Source: Steroidobacteraceae bacterium
GTDB lineage: Bacteria > Pseudomonadota > Gammaproteobacteria > Steroidobacterales > Steroidobacteraceae
DNA length: 10,076 bases
NCBI GenBank assembly: GCA_013044085.1
Contig: JABEVI010000315.1
Span: 1-10,076 of the forward strand
Reading direction: 5' to 3'
The translations under genes and the position numbers were made by a program. The notes under the pieces are model-generated. The model was not told the origin of the DNA, searched no databases, and saw only the letters and a list, made by a program, of their open reading frames with translations. Shown one piece after another: positions 1 to 4,940 of this stretch (the stretch's first letter is position 1; each line of letters opens with the position of its first letter).

Positions 1-341
1 ACGATCTGCCGCGAATCGAGCTGCAGCCGGAAGCTCAGCCCCTTCGGCAACTCTCGGTGGCGAAACTCGCGCTCCGTGTCGAACAAGCGCCACTGGTTGC
101 GAAAGTTGTCGTATTCCAGGAATTCATAGGCATGCGGCTCGATCAACAGGCCGAAGTCGCGCCCCTCGAGCAGCGCCCGATCGTGCAGCAGGTTCAGCAG
201 GCCGACGATGCGCCGGCTCTCCTCGTGCAGTTGGCTGTCGTTGCCGGCGACATTGATCGACAGGACCGCGATTGAAAGCATCACCGCGATGATCACGAGC
301 ACCACCAGGATCTCGACGAGAGTGAAGCCTTTGTTGCGCAT
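1..341 (-). CDS. gspH: Type II secretion pseudopilin GspH, 3' end cut by window edge
   Basis: Minor pseudopilin of the type II secretion system, expected at the tip of the periplasmic pseudopilus with GspI, GspJ and GspK. Seen: the first 113 residues. They start MRNKGFTLVEILVV, a type III (prepilin) signal with a short basic leader, a predicted GspO peptidase cut between Gly5 and Phe6, and Glu10 at the conserved +5 position. A hydrophobic helix runs to about residue 28. The following residues (HEESRRIVGLLN, DRALLEGRDFGL, YEFLEYD) match GspH rather than the major pseudopilin. The C-terminus lies beyond base 1. The gene follows gspG by 54 bases on the same strand, as in gspG-H-I-J-K operons. 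No clear Shine-Dalgarno sits before the ATG at 341, and the frame stays open back to the gspG stop, so coupling or a non-ATG start further upstream is possible. Confidence 0.88.
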   Translation of the reverse strand, partial: MRNKGFTLVEILVVLVIIAVMLSIAVLSINVAGNDSQLHEESRRIVGLLNLLHDRALLEGRDFGLLIEPHAYEFLEYDNFRNQWRLFDTEREFRHRELPKGLSFRLQLDSRQI

Positions 342-395
342 GGCGCGAAGACGCCGTTGGTGCTCCGCCGCCGGCAGGCGCCGGAGCTCTCGGGC

Positions 396-830
396 CTAGT
401 TCTGGTCGAGATTCGAACTGCTTATGTCCGCGTCGTATCCCTGGCCGCCGGGTTTGCCGTCGCGACCGTAGGATATGATGTCGTAGGGTTGACCGTCGGC
501 CCCGGGGCTCGTGTAATGGTATGGGTTGCCCCACGGGTCCTTCGGCACCGATTTCAGGTAGCCGCCAGCCCGGTAATTCGTGAGCGTTGGATCCGCCGGC
601 TTCTTCACGAGCGCCTCCAGACCTTGTTCGGTCGTCGGGTACTTGTAATTGTCGAGCCGGTACAGGTCGAGCGCCGTCTCGATGGCGCGGATATCGCTGC
701 CGGCGCGTACGACCCGCGCCTTGTCGACGTTTTGCAGGATCCGCGGCACCACCAGCGCGCCGAGCACCGCGAGTATGACGACGACGACCATGATCTCGAT
801 CAACGTGAAGCCGCGGGAGCGATTGCGCAT
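396..830 (-). CDS. gspG: Type II secretion major pseudopilin GspG
   Basis: Major pseudopilin that polymerises into the periplasmic pseudopilus pushing folded exoproteins through the GspD secretin. Complete at 144 residues, the usual size. Seen: leader MRNRSRG with predicted GspO cleavage between Gly7 and Phe8, Glu12 at +5, and a long hydrophobic helix to about residue 29. Family blocks follow: DIRAIETALDLYRLDNYKYPTT (residues 46-67), TEQGLEALV, and PKDPWGNPYHY (96-106). A C-terminal DGKPGGQGYDADISS region corresponds to the calcium-binding loop of GspG. The ATG at 830 has a GAGGA ribosome site at 841-837 with a 6-base gap, which decides the start. gspG is the first gene of its transcript because the next gene upstream, rrtA, is divergent; gspE and gspF are not adjacent. 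Family assignment is very secure. Confidence 0.96.
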   Translation of the reverse strand: MRNRSRGFTLIEIMVVVVILAVLGALVVPRILQNVDKARVVRAGSDIRAIETALDLYRLDNYKYPTTEQGLEALVKKPADPTLTNYRAGGYLKSVPKDPWGNPYHYTSPGADGQPYDIISYGRDGKPGGQGYDADISSSNLDQN

Positions 831-854
831 GTCGAATCCTCGGAAAGTGTCCGG

Positions 855-863
855 ATGATACCA
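855..863 (-). promoter_or_regulatory. Candidate extended -10 promoter for gspG
   Basis: Read on the minus strand this is TGGTATCAT, an extended -10 (TGn followed by TATCAT, five of six matches to TATAAT). No good -35 is visible at 17 bases, which extended -10 promoters tolerate. A start near base 848 would give a leader of about 18 bases containing the gspG ribosome site. The -10 hexamer is the complement of bases 855-860, which include the rrtA ATG. Inferred from sequence only. Confidence 0.35.
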
Positions 864-1508
864 AAAAGCCCCGCCTCCAACTCCGCTGTCGGGGCCCGGC
901 GTCGGCTTGCGGAAATCGCCGCCGCGCTGCAATGGGACCGCGGTCGCTGGATTTGGTTGCTCGCCATCCTCCTCGGTCTCGACGTGTTGGCGGGTTTCGG
1001 CGAACCCGCGCGCCTCGCGTTGCGCTACGAGCGTGCGGCGATCGCGCACGGGCAGTGGTGGCGGCTGTTGAGCGCGCATGCCGTGCACCTCGGTGCGGCG
1101 CACCTGATCCTCGACGAACTCGGTCTGATCCTGGTCTGGGCCTTGTTCGCCGATGCGTACGATGCCGCCGACTGGGTTGCGATCGTCGCCTTCGGGGCGC
1201 TCGCTATCAGCTGTGGCCTGTGGTGGTTCAGCCCGGGCGTCTCCTGGTACCTGGGCTCCTCCGGTGTCCTGCACGCGGCGGTCGCGGCCGGCACGGTGAA
1301 TCACTTCGTCAAGCGCGAATGGGACCGCTGGATCCTGCTCGTCTGTCTGCTCGGCAAGATCGCGCACGAGCAATACGCGCAAGCCACCGGCCATGGTGCG
1401 CCGCTGATCGTCGTCGATGCGCATTTGTACGGGGTGATCGCCGGATTCCTGATCGGTGCCGCACTGTGCTCGCGGATCGCTATAATTCGTCGCTCTACGC
1501 GATCTTAG
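855..1508 (+). CDS. rrtA: Rhombosortase (rhomboid-family intramembrane serine protease)
   Basis: Inner-membrane rhomboid-family protease of the rhombosortase type, which cleaves C-terminal GlyGly-CTERM sorting tails. 217 residues, within the small size range of the family. Seen: about six hydrophobic segments between residues 33 and 206. The rhomboid GxSG motif is Gly134-Ser135-Ser136-Gly137 followed by His140, making Ser136 the predicted nucleophile. The partner His190 lies in VDAHLYGVIAGF. The rhombosortase-style WWRLLSAHAVHLGAAHL block is at 68-84 and GKIAHEQ at 167-173. The rhomboid HxxxN pair that helps form the oxyanion hole reads His83...Asp87 here. The ATG at 855 is preceded by GGAAAG (842-847); earlier in-frame sequence is antisense to gspG and not plausible protein. 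Linkage to gspG/gspH fits GlyGly-CTERM proteins being exported by type II secretion, but no substrate gene is in the window. A generic small rhomboid is the alternative. Confidence 0.85.
   Translation: MIPKSPASNSAVGARRRLAEIAAALQWDRGRWIWLLAILLGLDVLAGFGEPARLALRYERAAIAHGQWWRLLSAHAVHLGAAHLILDELGLILVWALFADAYDAADWVAIVAFGALAISCGLWWFSPGVSWYLGSSGVLHAAVAAGTVNHFVKREWDRWILLVCLLGKIAHEQYAQATGHGAPLIVVDAHLYGVIAGFLIGAALCSRIAIIRRSTRS
1481..1486 (+). promoter_or_regulatory. Candidate -10 box of a fabD promoter
   Basis: An exact TATAAT lies inside the last codons of rrtA, 34 bases before the fabD ATG. Transcription would start near 1493, giving a leader of about 28 bases that contains the AGGA ribosome site (1507-1510). 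The -35 region is poor: the best match, GTGCCG at 1456-1461, is three of six at a long spacing of 19. Readthrough from rrtA is an alternative source of fabD mRNA. Confidence 0.35.
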
Positions 1509-1520
1509 GAACTCCTCGCC

Positions 1521-2465
1521 ATGTCACTCGCTTTCGTCTTTCCCGGTCAAGGCTCGCAATCGGTCGGCATGATGCGTGCCCTCGCGGAGCGTTTCCCGCA
1601 GGTCGAAAGCACGTTCGGGCAGGCCGCGGAGGTTCTCGGCTATGATCTTTGGGCGCTGTGCCGGGATGGCCCGGCCGAGTCGCTGAATGCGACCGAGTGC
1701 ACGCAGCCGGCCATGCTGAGCGCGGCGGTCGCCACCTGGCGCATCTGGCGCGATCTTGGCGGTCCGGTACCGCATGCGATGGCCGGGCACAGCCTCGGGG
1801 AGTTCTCCGCGCTGGTTGCGGCCGGCAGCCTGGATTTCCGGGATGCGGTCGCGCTCGTGCGCTTCCGGGCGCAGGCGATGCAGTCGGCGGTCCCGCCCGG
1901 CGCGGGCGCCATGGCCGCGATCCTCGGCCTCGAGGATAGCGACGTCGAGGCCGCCTGTGCCGAGGCCGCGCAGGGTGATGTCGTCGAGGCAGTGAATTTT
2001 AACGCGCCGAGCCAGGTCGTGATCGCCGGGCGCGCCGCGGCGGTTGCGCGGGCGATCGCGGCGGCGAACACGCTCGGGGCCAAACGGGCGGTGATGCTGC
2101 CGATCAGCGTGCCGGCGCACAGTTCCCTGATGCTGCCGGCGGCGGCGAGCCTCGGCGAGCGGCTCGCGGCGATCAAAGTCGCGGCGCCGACTGCGGTCGC
2201 CGTGTACGGCGTCGACGTCCAGGTGCACTCGCAGCCCGCGGCGATACGGGCCGCTCTCGTCAAACAATTGCACACACCGGTCTATTGGGCGGCGACTGTG
2301 CGCACGATGATCAATGCCGGTGCGAACGTCATCATCGAGTGTGGTCCGGGCAAGGTGCTGACCAGTCTGAACCGACGCATCGACAAGAACCGGGATCTGA
2401 AGATGCTCGCGCTCGAGGATCCGAATTCGTTCGAGGAAGCGCTGACAGCGGCCCGGGCCGGCTGA
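1521..2465 (+). CDS. fabD: Malonyl-CoA:ACP transacylase FabD
   Basis: Transfers the malonyl group from malonyl-CoA to holo-ACP, supplying the extender unit of type II fatty acid synthesis in the cytoplasm. 314 residues, normal length. Seen: N-terminal PGQGSQ (residues 8-13, oxyanion-hole Gln), the nucleophile elbow GHSLGEFSALVAAG with Ser91, Arg116 in RFRAQAM for binding the malonyl carboxylate, and the catalytic His200 in PISVPAHS. A ferredoxin-like small subdomain sits between about 127 and 195, and the C-terminal ECGPGKVLTSLNRRI block is intact. The ATG at 1521 follows AGGA at 1507-1510. It starts the fab cluster here, only 12 bases after the rrtA stop and 18 bases before fabG. Unlike many Gammaproteobacteria there is no fabH or plsX just upstream. 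Confidence 0.97.
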   Translation: MSLAFVFPGQGSQSVGMMRALAERFPQVESTFGQAAEVLGYDLWALCRDGPAESLNATECTQPAMLSAAVATWRIWRDLGGPVPHAMAGHSLGEFSALVAAGSLDFRDAVALVRFRAQAMQSAVPPGAGAMAAILGLEDSDVEAACAEAAQGDVVEAVNFNAPSQVVIAGRAAAVARAIAAANTLGAKRAVMLPISVPAHSSLMLPAAASLGERLAAIKVAAPTAVAVYGVDVQVHSQPAAIRAALVKQLHTPVYWAATVRTMINAGANVIIECGPGKVLTSLNRRIDKNRDLKMLALEDPNSFEEALTAARAG

Positions 2466-2483
2466 GCAGCCAGGGAGAATCGC

Positions 2484-3224
2484 ATGTCGACGCTGAAGGG
2501 ACAGATTGCGCTCGTCACGGGCGCTTCGCGGGGAATCGGCGCGGCCATCGCGCATCAATTGGCTCAACTTGGCGCGACGGTGGTCGGCACGGCGACCAGC
2601 GCCGCAGGCGCCACCGTCATCGATGCCGCACTGGCGCCGTTTGGCGGCCGCGGCGCGGTGCTCGATGTCGTCGCGCAGGCATCGATCGACGCACTGCTCG
2701 AACAGATCGAGGCGCGCGAGGGCGCCGTGAGCATCCTCTGCAACAATGCCGGCATCACGCGCGACACCTTGTTGTTGCGGATGAAACAGGATGACTGGGA
2801 CACGGTGATCCAGACCGATCTCGCCTCGGTGTTCCGTCTGTCCAAGGCCGTGCTGCGAGGGATGATGAAGGCCCGCCAGGGCCGCATCATCAACATCGCC
2901 TCGGTCGTCGGTCTGACCGGCAATCCCGGGCAGACGAACTATGCGGCCGCCAAGGCCGGCATGATCGGTTTCACCAAGTCGCTTGCCCGAGAGGTCGGCT
3001 CGCGCGCCATTACGGTCAACTCGGTGGCGCCGGGCTTCATCGATACCGACATGACCCGGGCGCTCGACGGGGCGCAGCGCACCGCGCTGGAGGGCCAGAT
3101 ACCCCTGGGGCGCCTCGGTCTGCCGGCCGACGTGGCCGCCGCGGTCGCCTTCCTGGCCTCGCCGGCGGCGGCCTACATCACCGGCGAAACCCTGCACGTC
3201 AATGGCGGGATGTACATGCCGTGA
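2484..3224 (+). CDS. fabG: 3-oxoacyl-ACP reductase FabG
   Basis: NADPH-dependent short-chain dehydrogenase/reductase that reduces 3-ketoacyl-ACP to (R)-3-hydroxyacyl-ACP in each elongation round. 246 residues, typical. Seen: Rossmann cofactor motif TGASRGIG (12-19), NNAG (87-90), catalytic Ser140 in INIASVVG, Tyr153 and Lys157 in YAAAK, and the PGFIDTDM loop (183-190). The C-terminus YITGETLHVNGGMYMP is the FabG signature and separates it from other family members. The fourth member of the catalytic tetrad, normally Asn (Asn110 in E. coli FabG), is Asp112 here in the block QTDLASVF. The start is set by GGGAG at 2473-2477, six bases before the ATG. Co-directional with fabD (18-base gap), so probably the same transcript. 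Confidence 0.97.
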   Translation: MSTLKGQIALVTGASRGIGAAIAHQLAQLGATVVGTATSAAGATVIDAALAPFGGRGAVLDVVAQASIDALLEQIEAREGAVSILCNNAGITRDTLLLRMKQDDWDTVIQTDLASVFRLSKAVLRGMMKARQGRIINIASVVGLTGNPGQTNYAAAKAGMIGFTKSLAREVGSRAITVNSVAPGFIDTDMTRALDGAQRTALEGQIPLGRLGLPADVAAAVAFLASPAAAYITGETLHVNGGMYMP

Positions 3225-3264
3225 ACGGGACTCGTCACCCTAAGTCCGCGGGTTTTGTCAAGGA

Positions 3265-3283
3265 ACCGGCGACCCCTGCCGGT
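3265..3283 (+). repeat. Short hairpin after fabG, no U-tract
   Basis: ACCGGC (3265-3270) and GCCGGT (3278-3283) form a 6-bp stem with a 7-base loop, 40 bases after the fabG stop. No run of T follows, so it is not a convincing intrinsic terminator. It could slow or partly process the transcript between fabG and acpP. A second GCCGGT copy follows at 3284-3289. Confidence 0.3.
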
Positions 3284-3301
3284 GCCGGTGTGCGTCCGCG
3301 G

Positions 3302-3330
3302 TAGCCGTCGCGGGCGCGTTCACATAAAAT
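3302..3330 (+). promoter_or_regulatory. Candidate sigma70-type promoter of acpP
   Basis: TAAAAT at 3325-3330 (five of six to TATAAT) stands out as the only AT-rich patch in a GC-rich gap, with a weak -35 TAGCCG at 3302-3307 (three of six) 17 bases away. Transcription would start near 3337, giving a leader of roughly 76 bases. A separate acpP promoter is expected because ACP is needed in far greater amounts than the enzymes around it and E. coli acpP also has its own. The -10 lies in the spacer of an inverted repeat. Confidence 0.5.
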
Positions 3331-3338
3331 ACGCGCCC
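3312..3338. repeat. 8-bp inverted repeat around the acpP -10 box
   Basis: GGGCGCGT (3312-3319) and ACGCGCCC (3331-3338) are perfect inverted copies separated by 11 bases containing the TAAAAT box. Arm centres are 19 bp apart, close to two helical turns, a geometry that suits a dimeric regulator on the promoter. The right arm overlaps a second repeat: GCGCCCT (3333-3339) pairs with AGGGCGC (3349-3355), so in a readthrough RNA the two stems exclude each other. Observed directly; the regulatory role is inference. Confidence 0.45.
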
Positions 3339-3367
3339 TGCCTGCGGGAGGGCGCTGGCCGAAGAGG

Positions 3368-3383
3368 GCCGCCTCGAGGCGGC
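3368..3383. repeat. 16-bp perfect palindrome in the acpP leader
   Basis: Bases 3368-3383 read GCCGCCTCGAGGCGGC, identical on both strands. In RNA it would make a 6-bp stem capped by a TCGA (UCGA) tetraloop, about 14 bases before the acpP ribosome site. In DNA it would be a symmetrical protein site. It lies between the predicted transcription start and the acpP start codon, outside any gene. Confidence 0.5.
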
Positions 3384-3413
3384 ACGTACCAATTCCGAGA
3401 GGACACCATAACG

Positions 3414-3656
3414 ATGAGTACTGTTGAGCAGCAAGTTAAGAAGATCGTGGCGGAGCAGTTGGGAGTCAAGGAGGAAGAGGTCACCAACGATGCCTCGTTC
3501 GTCGACGATCTCGGCGCCGATTCGCTGGACACGGTTGAACTGGTCATGGCTTTGGAAGAAGAATTCGAGACCGAAATTCCCGATGAGGATGCCGAGAAGA
3601 TCACGACCGTGCAGCAGGCGATCGATTACATCAACTCCCACAAGAGCAAGGCCTGA
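3414..3656 (+). CDS. acpP: Acyl carrier protein AcpP
   Basis: Small acidic four-helix carrier on which acyl chains are tethered during fatty acid synthesis; partner of FabD, FabG and FabF encoded around it. 80 residues, typical of the family. Seen: the phosphopantetheine attachment motif GADSLDTVELVMALEEEF with Ser37 as the modified residue (by AcpS, not in this window), helix I VEQQVKKIVAEQLG, and acidic helix II-III residues EFETEIPDEDAEKITT. The ATG at 3414 is chosen because GAGAGGA (3397-3403) lies 10 bases upstream and the protein matches the family from Met1; the frame stays open further upstream but that sequence is not ACP-like. The 189-base gap from fabG and 42-base gap to fabF make this the best candidate in the cluster for a separately promoted, highly expressed gene. 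Confidence 0.98.
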   Translation: MSTVEQQVKKIVAEQLGVKEEEVTNDASFVDDLGADSLDTVELVMALEEEFETEIPDEDAEKITTVQQAIDYINSHKSKA

Positions 3657-3698
3657 TCGTTTTCGGTTCCACCAACCCGGCGCCGCGAGGGTTCCAGC

Positions 3699-4940
3699 GT
3701 GAGTAAGAGACGGGTGGTCGTCACCGGGATGGGGGTCGTGGCGCCGGTCGGCAACGACGTCGCGACCGCTTGGGCGTCGATCGTCGAGGGACGCAGTGGA
3801 ATCGCGCCCGTGACCCGGTTCGACACGACCCATTTCCCGGTGCATTTCGGTGGTGAAATCCGTGGCCTCGACCTCGCACCGTACATCAGTGCAAAGGATG
3901 CGAGGCGGATGGACGCCTTCATGCAATACGGTGTCGTGGCCGGCATGCAGGCGATGCGCGATTCCGGACTCACCGTCTCGGAGGCGGACAGCGATCGGGT
4001 GGGCGTGCTGATGGGTTCGGGTATGGGCGGGCTCGAATCGATCGAGCAAACCTACCAAAAATTCCTCGAGACCCAATCGCCGAAGAAAGTGTCCCCGTTC
4101 TTCATCCCGGGAAGCATCATCAACTTGGTCAGTGGCCACCTGTCGATGGCGTTCAACCTGACCGGGCCGAACCTGGCGGTGGCGACCGCTTGCACGACCT
4201 CGACCCATGCGCTTGGGCTCGCAATGCGTCTCATCCAGTACGCAGAGGCCGATGCGATGCTCGCCGGTGGCTCGGAGATGGCCACCTGCGTGACCGGTGC
4301 GAGCGGTTTCGCCCAGGCGAAGGCGCTCTCGCAGCGCAACGATGATCCAAGCGGGGCCAGTCGTCCGTGGGACAAGGATCGCGATGGCTTCGTGATGGGC
4401 GACGGCGCCGGCGCGATGCTCCTCGAGGAATACGAACACGCCAAGGCCCGGGGGGCGAACATCTATGCGGAAATCGTCGGCTTTGGCATGAGCGGCGATG
4501 CGTATCATGTCACCTCGCCGCCTGAAAACGGCGAGGGGGCGCGCAAGGCGATGTGCAAGTCGCTCAGCGATGCCGGACTGAATCCGGACGAGGTTCAGTA
4601 CATCAACGCGCACGCGACCTCGACCGAAATCGGTGACCGCGCGGAGACGACCGCGATTCGCCGCGCCTTCGGGGCTGCGGCGGACCACATTGCGGTCAGT
4701 TCGACCAAATCCATGACCGGACACCTGCTGGGCGCGGCCGGGGCGGTCGAGGCGATATTTAGCGTGCTCGCGCTGCGCGACCAGATTGCGCCGCCGACGA
4801 TCAACCTGCATTCGCCCGGTGAGGGATGCGACCTCGACTACGTTCCGAATGTGGCCCGGCAGATGCCCTTGCGTCACGCGTTGTCGAATTCGTTCGGTTT
4901 CGGTGGCACCAACGGTTCGCTCATTTTCCGCCGAATTTGA
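3699..4940 (+). CDS. fabF: 3-oxoacyl-ACP synthase II FabF (KAS II)
   Basis: Condensing enzyme that extends acyl-ACP with malonyl-ACP; a cytoplasmic thiolase-fold homodimer. 413 residues, as in E. coli FabF. Seen: the start MSKRRVVVTGMGVVAPVG, nucleophile Cys165 in VATACTTSTHA, His305 in NAHATST, Lys337 and His342 in STKSMTGHLLGAAGA, and the C-terminal NSFGFGGTNGSL loop (397-408). This Cys-His-His set marks a decarboxylating elongation enzyme, not a FabH. Two motif positions vary slightly: Ser in ACTTST where Gly is common, and Ala in NAHAT where Gly is common. The start is a GTG at 3699 with AGGG at 3688-3691, seven bases away; homology begins exactly there. A short stem, AACCC (3674-3678) with GGGTT (3689-3693), covers the ribosome site. 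pabB follows, probably with a small overlap. Confidence 0.97.
   Translation: MSKRRVVVTGMGVVAPVGNDVATAWASIVEGRSGIAPVTRFDTTHFPVHFGGEIRGLDLAPYISAKDARRMDAFMQYGVVAGMQAMRDSGLTVSEADSDRVGVLMGSGMGGLESIEQTYQKFLETQSPKKVSPFFIPGSIINLVSGHLSMAFNLTGPNLAVATACTTSTHALGLAMRLIQYAEADAMLAGGSEMATCVTGASGFAQAKALSQRNDDPSGASRPWDKDRDGFVMGDGAGAMLLEEYEHAKARGANIYAEIVGFGMSGDAYHVTSPPENGEGARKAMCKSLSDAGLNPDEVQYINAHATSTEIGDRAETTAIRRAFGAAADHIAVSSTKSMTGHLLGAAGAVEAIFSVLALRDQIAPPTINLHSPGEGCDLDYVPNVARQMPLRHALSNSFGFGGTNGSLIFRRI

Noticed and set aside
357..854. N-terminal extension of the rrtA frame by 166 codons
   Set aside because: It is antisense to gspG, does not resemble rhombosortase sequence, and the family-sized protein begins at the ATG at 855.
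831..1424. Upstream extension of the gspG frame on the minus strand
   Set aside because: GspG starts with its prepilin leader at 830, with a good ribosome site; the extension is antisense to rrtA.
1524..3197. A 557-codon open frame on the minus strand across fabD and fabG
   Set aside because: It mirrors two well-supported genes, is Arg/Gly/His-rich with no recognisable domain, and spans their junction. Such antisense frames are common in GC-rich coding DNA.
3255..3283. TTGTCA at 3255-3260 as a -35 for acpP
   Set aside because: It matches TTGACA in five of six positions but has no -10-like hexamer at 16-18 bases; the TAAAAT at 3325 is too far away.
3265..3338. Intrinsic terminator after fabG
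   Set aside because: Hairpins are present but none is followed by a T-run, so only a partial effect on readthrough can be supported.
3258..4877. A 539-codon open frame on the minus strand across acpP and fabF
   Set aside because: Same reason: antisense to confident genes, low-complexity composition, no motif.
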